Source: JASHVB01 sp963762885
GTDB taxonomy: Bacteria; Pseudomonadota; Alphaproteobacteria; Acetobacterales; Acetobacteraceae
Length of the DNA stretch: 64,000 nucleotides
Assembly (NCBI GenBank): GCA_963762885.1
Contig: CAVXNH010000034.1
Location: 62,001 to 126,000 of the forward strand
Direction of reading: 5' to 3'
The notes beneath the pieces are model-generated. The model made no database searches. It had not been told where the DNA came from and saw only the letters and a list, made by a program, of their open reading frames with translations. Of the stretch, positions 27,261 through 36,821 are shown one piece after another. The translations under genes were made by a program, and so were the position numbers. Position 1 is the first letter of the stretch, and the number at the start of each line of letters is the position of its first letter.

Positions 27261-27905
27261 GACCGTAACGCTACGCATGGCGAAATTGTCAGCCTTCAGA
27301 ACGCCTCTGGCCTCCAGCAGGGAGACGAATTGCGAATAGAACGTCCGGCTGGTCATCTCTGCAGCCGATGCGGCAATTTGCATTTGGAATGAATTATTGA
27401 AAGTGGCCGAGTGATCCGGTAACTGCTCATGCTGCGTTTTCAAAAAGCTCTGCGCGGCGGATGCGTAGTCCATGTCACCCTGCGGGTCCACAACCTTGAA
27501 ATGAGCACCCAGCGAATTTGCCTTGATGCTTGGACCTGTTGCACCCTCTATGGTAAGTCCTTTGCACATCCCTTTGTTTCTGAATCTCGATGCTATGATG
27601 TCGATGACCGCGCTGTTTGGCACGCCCGGGACCGGAGAACCCGCATAGCATGACGTGATGATCAGCTTGGTCAGGGTGGTGACACCGTTCACTTTGTCCG
27701 TCAGATGTTTCGCAATCTCCCATGCGGAGACGCCTTCGATCTTGCCCGGTGCTCCATGGCCGATAATTGCAAGCTCGGTGTCGGAGAACTTCAATGTCGG
27801 GGAGTAGCGGGCTACCGATCCTCCTACACGAGCCATACAGTACTGGATTGAGGTCAAGATGATGAAGTCGAACTCACCCTTTCCATTAGCGAAAACCACA
27901 ATCAT
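27258..27905 (-). CDS. Putative clan-CD cysteine peptidase-like protein
   Basis: 215 residues of distinctly lower GC than the surroundings. The middle has LAIIGHGAPGKIEGVSAWEI and then TLTKLIITSCYAGSPVPG. A hydrophobic strand ending in GHG and, about 40 residues later, a strand ending in SCYAG is the His/Cys dyad layout of clan-CD peptidases (caspase-like and C80/MARTX-CPD types). The N-terminus (MIVVFANGKGEFDFII) has no signal peptide. The C-terminal 60 residues are of unknown nature. It lies between repeat elements and is probably acquired. The catalytic interpretation is an inference from the motif layout. Confidence 0.6.
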   Translation of the reverse strand: MIVVFANGKGEFDFIILTSIQYCMARVGGSVARYSPTLKFSDTELAIIGHGAPGKIEGVSAWEIAKHLTDKVNGVTTLTKLIITSCYAGSPVPGVPNSAVIDIIASRFRNKGMCKGLTIEGATGPSIKANSLGAHFKVVDPQGDMDYASAAQSFLKTQHEQLPDHSATFNNSFQMQIAASAAEMTSRTFYSQFVSLLEARGVLKADNFAMRSVTV

Positions 27906-28200
27906 GGTGCGGCCTCCATTTCGACAAGGTGCGCGTGTGGTAACTTATCGTTCAGATGCGGTACCGGCAAGCGTGCCGGTCGATCCTGTCACTAGCTCGT
28001 GATCTGTCCGGGTTTTGTAGCTCGTGAAGCGCCGCGCCTGACCCAGGCCGATCCGCGTGTCTTGCGTGCATCCCTTCCGCAACTGCGTGGTGTCCTGCCT
28101 GCTTCGCCGCGTGCCGCACTGGCCGCCCTCCGAGGTGACGTGTGGCTTGGCATCGCGGTAAGGCGCTGCGAATTGGTGCACGGACTTTTGGCGCCCCGGA
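27906..28200. other. Gap without a supportable gene
   Basis: Between the peptidase-like gene and the toxin-antitoxin remnant. A short plus-strand frame (27999-28298) has no resemblance to any family and overlaps the better-supported gene at 28201. Confidence 0.4.
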
Positions 28201-28497
28201 TTGCTGGTGCCCTTGAAGTCGGCCGATCCCGATCGCCTCGCGGCGGTCCTTGCGCAGGCCGAAGCGTCAGGAGCGGGGCGCGATGCGGCAGCCGATGACG
28301 CATTGCTCCGTCCTTTCGGCGAGGTTGATCCCGCTGACTGGTCGATCGAGGCCGTGCGCGCCCTGACCGAAAGCGGCTTCCCGCGCGCGTTCGAGGAGTC
28401 GGTCCGCCGATCCGCCGCAGAAGCTGAGGAAATCCCGTTCCGGTTCACGACCGAAGTCAATGCTGAACTGCGGCGCATGGCCGACGATGAACCTTAG
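28201..28497 (+). CDS. Antitoxin-like small protein
   Basis: 98 residues from a TTG, acidic (EAVRALTESGFPRAFEESV, RRSAAEAEEIPFRF). No DNA-binding motif I can name. Its stop overlaps the next start by 8 bp, and the next gene is a RelE/ParE-fold toxin, so this is probably the cognate antitoxin by position. The start codon is uncertain because the first 90 bp recur at 26572, where no gene follows; GTG 28207 is an alternative. Confidence 0.55.
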   Translation: MLVPLKSADPDRLAAVLAQAEASGAGRDAAADDALLRPFGEVDPADWSIEAVRALTESGFPRAFEESVRRSAAEAEEIPFRFTTEVNAELRRMADDEP

Positions 28498-28716
28498 GTT
28501 CACGCCGACCTTTTCCGCGTCATTCAGAAAGTTGTCCCGATCCGACAAACGAGCCGTGCTCGGGGCTTTCGAACATTTCCAGGCGAACCGGCACGACCCA
28601 TCGTTACGCGATTACCCGCTGGGCGGCGCCATGGCGGGTTGGCGCGGCATTCGTTGTGGATGCCGATCTGCGCGTCGTGTTTGCCGAGCGAAACGACTAC
28701 GCCGACGTCACCCCGA
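28490..28716 (+). pseudogene. RelE/ParE-fold toxin, truncated and frameshifted
   Basis: MNLRFTPTFSASFRKLSRSD and YPLGGAMAGWR are the start of a RelE-superfamily toxin (compare LRDHxLxGxMxGxRx). The frame then changes near 28645 to VDADLRVVFAERNDYADV, the central strand of the fold. The C-terminal strand with the usual catalytic residues is missing, replaced by an insertion-sequence scrap. The toxin is therefore inactive; the antitoxin may remain as a solo repressor. Confidence 0.7.
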
Positions 28717-28725
28717 CAGGAGCGG

Positions 28726-28875
28726 ATGGACAACAGCCCGCACAATCTGGCCGTCCTGCGCCACGTGGCGCTGAACGTCATGCAGAAGGACACGAGCAAG
28801 GGCTCGCTACGCTGCAAGTTCAAGCGCGCCGGCTGGGATGACACCTATCTGGCGCCACTACTCGCGCTGTTCTGA
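28726..28875 (+). pseudogene. ISAs1-type transposase C-terminal remnant
   Basis: MDNSPHNLAVLRHVALNVMQ and KGSLRCKFKRAGWDDTYL match the C-terminal tail of ISAs1-family transposases (NSPHNLAxLRHIALNLL, KGSLKxKFKRAGWDxxYL). The DDE core is absent. Insertion and deletion here probably destroyed the toxin gene. Confidence 0.8.
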
Positions 28876-29062
28876 AATGCGATTGCCCTGGTTGCGCCTC
28901 CCAGGGAAGCAGCCAACATCTGCACCTGCCGTCGGGAACCGATCATGGGAATTCGCCCATGGTCCATCACCCAGCCGCCTGCTGAACTTGTGATACGACA
29001 GCCGCCGCAACGCCGCCCCATTCCTCAGCGTGGTATAGTGGCAGCAGGAGGCCACAGGAGGC

Positions 29063-32000
29063 ATGCGCCGCACCGCCCGGATTCTCGCCTGGATCGCCGC
29101 CATCGTCGTGGGCCTCCCGCTCCTGCTGGTGGCCGCCATCCTGGTCGCCGGCAACACCGGCCCCGGCCGGCACCTGATAGAGCACCTCACTCCCAGCCTT
29201 ACCGGCGGCGAAATCCGCCTCGCCGGTCTTGCCGGCCGCTTCCCGGACCGGCTGCGCGCCACCCGGTTCGAGCTCGCCGACAAGGACGGCCCCTATTTCA
29301 CGCTCGACGCCCTGACCTTCGATTGGTCGCCGACGCAATTGCTCCATGGCGTGTTCTTCATCGATCGGCTGGACGCCCAAGCCGCCGACTTCTCCCGCAT
29401 GCCGGTAGCGAGCAACTCGAGCAGTGGCTCGGGCCTGCCGGTGAAAGTGGCGCTGAGCGAGATGCGGGTGGATCGCCTGCAAATCGGCGCGGCGGTCGCA
29501 GGCCAAGCCTTTCTGCTCTCGGCCGCAGGCGCCGGTGCGCTCGACACAGCGACAACCGGCCATGGCAAGCTCAGTGTGAACCGCCTGGACGGCGGCGGCC
29601 AATACAGCCTCGACGGCAGCATCGACGCGCAACGCCTTCAGGCCACGATCAAGGCGCAGGAGCCCGCGCACGGCCTGATCTCCGGTCTGGCCGGACTGCC
29701 GGAACTCGGCCCGGTCGCGATCGACGCTACCCTGAACGGACCGCGCGACGCCGTCGCCACCAGCCTTGCCGCCAGTGCCGGTCCCTTGCGAGCACAGGCC
29801 AAGGGCACCATCGACCTGGTCCACGATGCCGCCGACCTGACCGTGTCGGCCACCGCCCCGGCTATGACACCCAGGCCCGACATCGCCTGGCAGGATGTCA
29901 GCCTGGACGCCCACATGCAGGGCCCGTTCACCCGCCCCGAACTCACCGGCCAGGTTCGCATCGATACCCTGAAGGCCGTCGGCGCCGGAGCCAGCCGCGT
30001 CACCGCCGATCTCTCAGGCAATGCCGGCACCGCGCATCTGCATGCCACCGTCGATGGCCTGACACTGCCCGGCCAGAACCCGGATTTGCTGTCCGCCGGC
30101 CCGGTTGTGCTCGACGCGACCGCGCGGCTCGATGCCCCCGACCGTCCGGTCCAATTCACCCTGCAACACCCGTTGCTCCAGGCGCAGGGCACCGCCCGCA
30201 CCGCGGGAGCATTGGCCGCACACGTGATGATGACGCTCCCCGACCTGGCGCCGATCGCGGCTGCCGGCGGCACCGACCTGCACGGCAACACCACGCTGAC
30301 CCTGGAGGTGGCCCAACAGGCCGCCACCACGACCATTGCCCTGAACGGCACCATCGGCGTCACCGGTGGCCTGCCGCAGGTGCAGGCCCTGCTGGGCGAC
30401 GCGGCGAAGCTGGATCTTGCCGGCAGCCTGACTGGGCACGACGCGCACCTGACCCGCCTGCACGTCACCGGCCGAGGCGTTGACGTGTCGGCGAACGGCG
30501 CCCTGGTAAACGCGCAGACCGAGCTGCACTGGACGCTGGTCATCAACGACCTGTCCGCCTTGCAGGCCAGCCTCACCGGCCAACTCGACGCGTCCGGCCA
30601 GGTCAGCGGCCCGGAGCAAGACCTCACCGCCATTGCGGACCTGCATGGGAATATCGGCGCTCAGGGCATCCAATCCGGGCCGGTCGCCGTCCACCTGGAA
30701 GCCCAGGGCCTGCCAAACCAACCCAGCGGCACCGCGAGCGCCCAGGGCGCCTTGCTCGGCGCACCCATCGACCTGGCGCTCGCCGTCAGCCGGGACGACG
30801 ATGCGATCCGCGTAGCGGTCCAGCGTGCGGCGTGGAAAAGCCTGCAGGCCGGAGGGACGCTGACCCTCGCCTCCGGCGCCACCATCCCGGACGGCGCGCT
30901 GCATCTACGGATGACGCAGCTTGCCGACCTGTCTCCCCTGCTGGGCCGCAAGCTGGCCGGCAGCATCGACGCCGCGCTGGATGCCAACGCCGCCTCGGCG
31001 CACCTGACGCTGACCGCGCAAGGCGCCGGCCTGCCGGGCACCGCCGCCGTCTCGCGCGCCGCCCTGGATGCCACCGTCACTGACCCACAGAACAATCCGA
31101 CCCTTCAGGCGACGCTGGCTCTGGACGGGATTGCCGCCGGGTCGCTCGGGGGGGCCGCAAAAATCGCCGTGCGAGGGCCGCAGAATGCGCTGGCGATCAC
31201 GCTGTCGGGCACCGCGCCCGACCTGTCCGGCGCTTCGGCGCAACTGAACGCAACGGCAACGCTCAACGTGCCTGCACGCACCGTGGCCCTTGGCTCGCTT
31301 CAGGCCGACTGGGCGCAGCAGACCATCCGCTTGCTTGCTCCCGCCGCGCTGAGCTTCGCCAACGGTGGCGTGTCGATCGACCGTCTACGTCTCGGGCTGC
31401 GCCAGGCGGTGCTGGAGGTAAGCGGTCGCGTCAGCCCGACGCTCGACCTGACCGCCAGCCTGCGCAACCTTCCCGCCGATATCGCTGCGGTCGCCGTGCC
31501 GTCGGTGGCCGTCGACGGCACGATCGCAGCCGACGCCCGGCTCACCGGCTCCCTGGCGCGGCCGGAGGGAAAGATCCACGTGACCGCAACCGGCCTGCGC
31601 GATCGCAGCGGCCAGGGCCGCGCCCTCCCGGCCGCCAACCTGACCGCCGACGCCACGCTGAACGGCGCCGACGCTCGGCTCGATGTGCGAGCGACAGCCG
31701 GGGCCTCTCGCCTGATCCTGACCGGCACCGCGCCGCTGGCCGCCACCGGGGCGCTTGATCTGCGCGCCGGCGGGACGCTCGATCTGGCCATGCTCAACCC
31801 CATCCTCGCCGTTAATGGTCGCCGCGTGCGCGGACAGCTTGCGCTGGATGCCGGCATTGCCGGCACCATCGCCGCCCCGCGCGCCACCGGCACCGCGCGA
31901 CTGACCGGCGGGGAGGCGCAGGATTACCCGGCGGGCGTCCACATCACCGACATCGCCGCAACGGTGCAGGCCGACGGCGACCATCTGCAAATCGTCCGGT

Positions 32001-33091
32001 TCAGCGGGCGCGCCGGTCAGGGCACCCTCGGCGCCAGCGGCACGGTCGGTTTGGCGGCGCCCATGCCCGTCAACCTGACCTTCACCGCCGACAACGCCCG
32101 CCCGATCGCCAGCGATCTACTGACGGCGACGGTGGACTGGCACCTGACGGTGCAAGGCGAGGTGCAAGGCGACCTGAACGCCGCAGGCACCCTGCACGTG
32201 CGCCGCGCCGAGATCCAGGTGCCCGACAAACTACCCGCGAGCGTCGCTGTGCTGCCAGTGCGGAACGCCCCCTCGGCTGGAGCGGCGCCCGGCAAGCGCC
32301 CGCCCGCACCGCGCGCCGCGGCCCCGGCCGCACCCGCGCCGACCACAGACGTCACCCTCAACATCACGCTGGACGCGCCGCAGCAGGTGTTGGTGCGCGG
32401 CCGCGGCCTCGACGTGGAGCTGGGTGGCACCATCCAGATCCGAGGCACCGCCGCGCAGCCGCAACCCAGCGGCAGTCTGGGTTTGCGGCGAGGCACGCTC
32501 AGCGTCGTCGGGCAGACCCTGACCTTCACCGATGGCGATATCGATTTCACCGGCGCCTCGCTGACCGACCCGAACATCAAGCTGGTCGCCACGTCCAGCA
32601 ACAACAGCGTCACCGCGACCGTGACGGTCAGCGGCAGTGCGAGCGACCCGAAGATCGTCCTGTCGAGCGTTCCGGACCTGCCGCAGGACGAGATCCTGGC
32701 GCAACTGCTCTTCCATCAGGGCGTCGGCAGCCTCAGCCCGTTCCAGGTGGCGGAGATTGCCGCGGGACTGGCCCAACTATCGGGCGTTGTCGGCGGTGGG
32801 GTCGATCCGCTCGCCAGCCTGCGCAACACGCTGGGCCTGGACCGGCTGACGGTAGGGTCCGGCAGCACCGGCGCGCCGACCCTGGAGGCCGGCCGCTATC
32901 TCGCGCCCGGGGTGTATCTCGGCGCACAACAATCGGTGGCCGGCGGCGGCACGCAGGCGAGCGTGCAGATCGACATCGCTAAGGGCCTGAAGCTGGAGAC
33001 GACGGCCGGCACAGGCTCGTCGTCCGCCACCGGTTCGTCGGGCACTGGCAATGCGGCAAGTGTCGGGCTGAAGTATCAGTTCGAGTATTAA
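29063..33091 (+). CDS. tamB: TamB/YtfN translocation and assembly module protein
   Basis: A 1342-residue inner-membrane-anchored AsmA-like protein. The N-terminus (MRRTARILAWIAAIV, then LPLLLVAAILVAG) is a membrane anchor. The long middle is repetitive beta structure of short strands, as expected for the lipid-conducting groove. The C-terminal TamB (DUF490) domain is clear: GTLSVVGQTLTFTDGDIDF, QDEILAQLLF, VDPLASLRNTLGLDRL, and the ending VGLKYQFEY. It probably moves phospholipid to the outer membrane and helps autotransporter assembly. ACAGGAGGC precedes the ATG. No tamA (Omp85) gene lies upstream or downstream. The intact 4 kb frame shows that not all of this assembly is error-prone. Confidence 0.95.
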   Translation: MRRTARILAWIAAIVVGLPLLLVAAILVAGNTGPGRHLIEHLTPSLTGGEIRLAGLAGRFPDRLRATRFELADKDGPYFTLDALTFDWSPTQLLHGVFFIDRLDAQAADFSRMPVASNSSSGSGLPVKVALSEMRVDRLQIGAAVAGQAFLLSAAGAGALDTATTGHGKLSVNRLDGGGQYSLDGSIDAQRLQATIKAQEPAHGLISGLAGLPELGPVAIDATLNGPRDAVATSLAASAGPLRAQAKGTIDLVHDAADLTVSATAPAMTPRPDIAWQDVSLDAHMQGPFTRPELTGQVRIDTLKAVGAGASRVTADLSGNAGTAHLHATVDGLTLPGQNPDLLSAGPVVLDATARLDAPDRPVQFTLQHPLLQAQGTARTAGALAAHVMMTLPDLAPIAAAGGTDLHGNTTLTLEVAQQAATTTIALNGTIGVTGGLPQVQALLGDAAKLDLAGSLTGHDAHLTRLHVTGRGVDVSANGALVNAQTELHWTLVINDLSALQASLTGQLDASGQVSGPEQDLTAIADLHGNIGAQGIQSGPVAVHLEAQGLPNQPSGTASAQGALLGAPIDLALAVSRDDDAIRVAVQRAAWKSLQAGGTLTLASGATIPDGALHLRMTQLADLSPLLGRKLAGSIDAALDANAASAHLTLTAQGAGLPGTAAVSRAALDATVTDPQNNPTLQATLALDGIAAGSLGGAAKIAVRGPQNALAITLSGTAPDLSGASAQLNATATLNVPARTVALGSLQADWAQQTIRLLAPAALSFANGGVSIDRLRLGLRQAVLEVSGRVSPTLDLTASLRNLPADIAAVAVPSVAVDGTIAADARLTGSLARPEGKIHVTATGLRDRSGQGRALPAANLTADATLNGADARLDVRATAGASRLILTGTAPLAATGALDLRAGGTLDLAMLNPILAVNGRRVRGQLALDAGIAGTIAAPRATGTARLTGGEAQDYPAGVHITDIAATVQADGDHLQIVRFSGRAGQGTLGASGTVGLAAPMPVNLTFTADNARPIASDLLTATVDWHLTVQGEVQGDLNAAGTLHVRRAEIQVPDKLPASVAVLPVRNAPSAGAAPGKRPPAPRAAAPAAPAPTTDVTLNITLDAPQQVLVRGRGLDVELGGTIQIRGTAAQPQPSGSLGLRRGTLSVVGQTLTFTDGDIDFTGASLTDPNIKLVATSSNNSVTATVTVSGSASDPKIVLSSVPDLPQDEILAQLLFHQGVGSLSPFQVAEIAAGLAQLSGVVGGGVDPLASLRNTLGLDRLTVGSGSTGAPTLEAGRYLAPGVYLGAQQSVAGGGTQASVQIDIAKGLKLETTAGTGSSSATGSSGTGNAASVGLKYQFEY

Positions 33092-33270
33092 TACCAACCC
33101 GCCAAACGATTGACACACGGCACCTGCTGCCCCACCCGTCATGGCCGGGCTCGACCCGGCCATCTATGCAGCACGGTGCCGCGATAGATGGCCGGGTCAA
33201 GCCCGGCCATGACGGGTGGGGGCAGTCCGTGCGAAACGGTCGAGAGTCAATCGTTCGGCGGGCTGGTATA
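33091..33270. repeat. Family A nested palindrome
   Basis: ATACCAACCCGCCAAACGATTG and CAATCGTTCGGCGGGCTGGTAT enclose CCGTCATGGCCGGGCTCGAC and its complement with CATCTATG / CGATAGATGG core. The first base is the last A of the tamB stop codon, so the repeat abuts the gene and lies before the convergent ATPase. Confidence 0.9.
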
Positions 33271-33287
33271 GGGCAAAGCGACGATCG

Positions 33288-35784
33288 TCACCGCACGGAT
33301 TGGGCGGGATCGAGAACGCGATACGCGAGCACTTTGACTGGGTCGGTCAGCAGGAACCACGCCACGGCATAGACCCAGACGAACAGCGCCCAACCCCAAC
33401 CGACGGGCGTCATGAACAGCCCATAAACCGCGATCAGCGTCGCCACCATTTGCGTGCCGAGCACGGCAGTCCATAGAATCCGCGCGGGACGTATCGACCA
33501 GAATGGGCCACGCGTACGGGTCAGGAATATCGTCAGATGTCCGGCCACCGACAGCATGAGGTACATCAGCGTCTGGATGTGTGCGCGGTCAAGATGAAAT
33601 ACGCGCTCCCCGAGATAAAACAGGCCAAACGCGGCGACGACGCCGATGACGCCGAGCGCCGTCGCGATCCCCAGCACCAGGCGCATGTTCCAAGCCTCGG
33701 GCTGGTCTTTGTAATGAACGTTGTCATAGGCAATGGACAAGATGGCGCCGTCATTGAGCAACGCCAGCATCACGATCATCACCGCCGTCAACGGATAGAA
33801 ATTGAAGACCAGGATCGATAGCGTCATGAACAACAATACGCGCAGCGTCTCGGCGATACGGTAAATCGCGTAACTGTTCATCCGCTGGAAGATTTTCCGG
33901 CTTTCCTTGATCGCGTCGATGATCACGGACAGCCCGGGTGTCATCAGCACGATGGCTGCCGCCGCACGCGCTGCGTCTGTCGCACTCGAAACAGCGATAC
34001 CGCAGTCGGCCTTCTTCAGCGCCGGAGCGTCGTTCACCCCGTCGCCGGTCATGCCCACAATGTGGCCGCGCTTTTGCAGGTCCTCGACAATGTGGAACTT
34101 ATGTTCGGGGAACACCTGGGCAAATCCGTCGGCACCCTCGATGGCCTTGGCCACCGCCGGCGTCTGTTGCTGCTTTTCGTCGCCCAGGGTGCTGGCATCA
34201 AGGATGTTTGTGCCCATCCCCAGTTTCTTGGCGGTTTCCTGGGCGATGGCCAGCGCATCGCCGGTCACCATCTTGACCTTCACGCCCATTGTCTGCGCGG
34301 TCGCGACGGTGGAGGTGGCATCGTCGCGTGGCGGATCGAACAGCGGCAACACACCGAGGAACTGCCATTCGCCATCTCCCTCGGCCCGAGCCACGCCCAA
34401 CGAACGAAAGCCGCGCGCGGCAAATTCGTTGACCGCCTTGTCGACGGCGGACTTCACTGATGTGGCATTCGCGGCCAACGCCAGGATCACCTGAGGCGCG
34501 CCTTTCGTCACTTTGAACGCCTTGCCGTCGGGTCCGGTAACGGCGGCCTCGGTGCGTTTGTGCACCGGGTCGAATGGCTGGAAATGACCAACCTTATAGC
34601 CCTTGAGCGCCTGATCATTCTTCAGGCCGCCCAGAACGGCCAGATCGATGGTGTCGTTATTGTCCGCGCGCGAGGCCAGCGCGGCAGCCAGGACCACCTG
34701 CGCCGCGGGGACATCGTTCACGCCGAACGGCTCGCCCAAAGTCAGCTTGTTCTGGGTCAGGGTGCCGGTTTTGTCGGCGCAGAGGACATCGACACCCGCC
34801 AATTCCTCGATCGCCACCAACCGGGTTACCACCGCCTTGCGTTTTGCGAGCAAGCGCGCGCCAACCGCCATCGTCACCGACAGCACCGTTGGCATAGCTA
34901 CCGGAATCGCGGCGACGGTCAGCACCAGGGCGAACTGTAGCGTCGTGAGGATCGGATCGCCGCGGTAAATCGCGACGGCAACGATCACGGACACCATGAT
35001 CACCGCCAGGACGATCAGGTAATTGCCGATTTCCAGCACCGCGCGCTGAAAGTGGCTGACGGTCTTCGCGCCCTGGACCAGTTCCGCGGTCTTGCCGAAG
35101 TATGTGTTCGCACCGGTGGCATAGACCAGCGCACCGATCTCGCCCTGCCGAACGATCGAGCCGGAAAATATCGCTTCGCCGGATTTGCGCGTCGCCGGCA
35201 ACGATTCACCGGTCAGTGCGGACTGGTCCACCTCCACCGGTTCGCCTTCCAGCAGGCGTGCATCTGCCGGGACGATGTCGCCGAGACGCACGCGGATGAC
35301 ATCCCCCGGCACCAGCTCGCGCGCCGCCGGTGTGACCCACTTGCCATCACGCTTCACCCGGGCCTTGATCGCCAGTGTCGCCTTTAGCGCGGCGATGGCG
35401 TTGCCTGCCTGATGTTCTTCCCAGAATCCGACCGCGGCGTTGGCCAGCAGCAGAACGAGGATGATGCCGAAGTCCGGCCAATGACGGGCTGACCGCCGAC
35501 AGCACCACCGCCACTTCGATCATCCACGGGATGGGACCCCAGAAATATCCGAGGAACTTCAGCAGCTCGTTGGTGTGCTTTTCCTCGATCTCATTAGGTC
35601 CGTATTGGATCAGCCGCTTTTGCGCCTCGGCCTGGGTCAGGCCATCCGGCGACGACCCCAATTTTTTCTCCACCTCCGCCAGCGGCAGGGATTTCAAATC
35701 GTCCTTCGCGCCGCTGGTCGATCCCGCCCTGGCTTCAGAAGAAGCGGGCCGATCGGCGGCGGGTTCGATAACGTGTGTGTCCAT
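33288..35784 (-). pseudogene. Plasma-membrane-type H+-transporting P-type ATPase, one frameshift
   Basis: Type III P-type ATPase of about 830 residues. The N-terminal cytosolic region GLTQAEAQKRLIQYGPNEI and the first helices are in one frame; near 35487 (an extra C in AGCCCGTC) the frame changes at RHWPDFGIILVLLL. Downstream are VPGDVIRVRLGDIVPADARL, the TGES loop in SALTGESLP, the phosphorylation motif CADKTGTLTQNK, MVTGDALAIAQET and MTGDGVNDAPALKKAD. The C-terminal helices follow. It extrudes protons using ATP and could defend cytoplasmic pH. The single extra base makes a read error likely. Confidence 0.88.
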
Positions 35785-35835
35785 TATATTTGCCTGGCCC
35801 GAGGTTTCTTGAAGGTGCGGAAAATTGTCATCTCA

Positions 35836-36029
35836 TACCGGCCTGCGTGATGATTGATGCTCGTTCGACAGACTTAACGTCATGCCGACGCAGAGCCTGC
35901 CCCAAGCGAAGGCTGGGGTCGGCATCCACGACTTTTCCCTGCGGTGCGCTGCGAAGTCGTGGATGGCGGGCCTTCGCCCGCCATGACGGAAGGGGTACGT
36001 CGATGACCAGGACGTTTGGCGGGCTGGCA
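35836..36029. repeat. Hybrid palindrome, family A ends with family B core
   Basis: A mutated outer arm (CATACCGGCCTGCG...TTTGGCGGGCTGGCATCACG) encloses a core GCCGACGCAGAGCCTGCCCC / GGGTCGGCATCCACGAC. The core is the long form of the family B stem seen at 59612-59834. Confidence 0.75.
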
Positions 36030-36807
36030 TCACGCCATCACGTGCTGGCCGCCATCGACCGGGATGATGTTGCCGGTGATGCGGCGCGCGCCGTCGCTGA
36101 CCAGGAACGCCGCCAGGGCGCCAACGTCTTCAATGTCCACCAGTGGCGCTCTGGCGCGGCCGCGGCCTCCGCGGCCAGCAATTCATCGAAGTGGGCGATC
36201 CCGCTGGCGGCACGGGTGCTGATCGGCCCGGGTGAGATCGCGTTGGCGCGAATTTGTTTGGGACCCAGTTCGGCGGCCGTATAGCGGACCACGCTTTCCA
36301 GCGCCGCTTTCACCGGCCCCATCAGGTTATAGTTCGCGACCACCCGTTTCGAGCCGTAGAAGGTCACGGTCAGCAAACAGCCGCCGTGCGGCATCAGCGG
36401 CTCGGCCAAGCGTGCCATGCGCAGGAAGGAGTGGCACGACACGTCCATGGCCAGGCCGAACCCCGCGGCACTGCAATCCACCACGCGGCCGTGCAGATCG
36501 TCCGCGGTCGCGAAAGCGATCGCATGCAGCAGGAAGTCCAGGCGTCCCCATTCATTCTGGATCCGTTCGAATACCGCTTCCAGTTGGCCCGGAATCCGCA
36601 CATCGCAGGGCAGCAGCAGCTTGCAGCCAACTGAGTTGGCGACAGGGCGCATATACGTCAGCGTCTTGTCGTTCAGGTAGGTCGCCGCGAGAGTGGCGCC
36701 CGCGGCAACGAACGCGCGCGCACAGCCGGCCGCGATGCTGGACTGTTGGCAATGCCGACGACAAGCCCGCGCTTGCCATGCAGGCTAATCTCGATCGAGG
36801 ACTTCAT
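36030..36807 (-). pseudogene. fabI: Enoyl-ACP reductase (FabI), two frameshifts
   Basis: Reduces the enoyl-ACP double bond in the last step of fatty-acid elongation. MKSSIEISLHGKRGLVVGIAN is the nucleotide-binding start. Near 36745 the frame passes to SIAAGCARAFVAAGATLAAT. FLLHAIAFA, then TFYGSKRVVANYNLMGPVKAA with the catalytic Tyr and Lys, and ISPGPISTRAASGI follow. Near 36140 it passes to LVDIEDVGALAAFLVSDGAR and VDGGQHVMA. All parts are conserved and the joined length is normal (about 258 residues), so read errors are likely. The gene ends the phaC-pta-ackA-fabI series. Confidence 0.88.
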
Positions 36808-36821
36808 AACGAATGCTCCTG

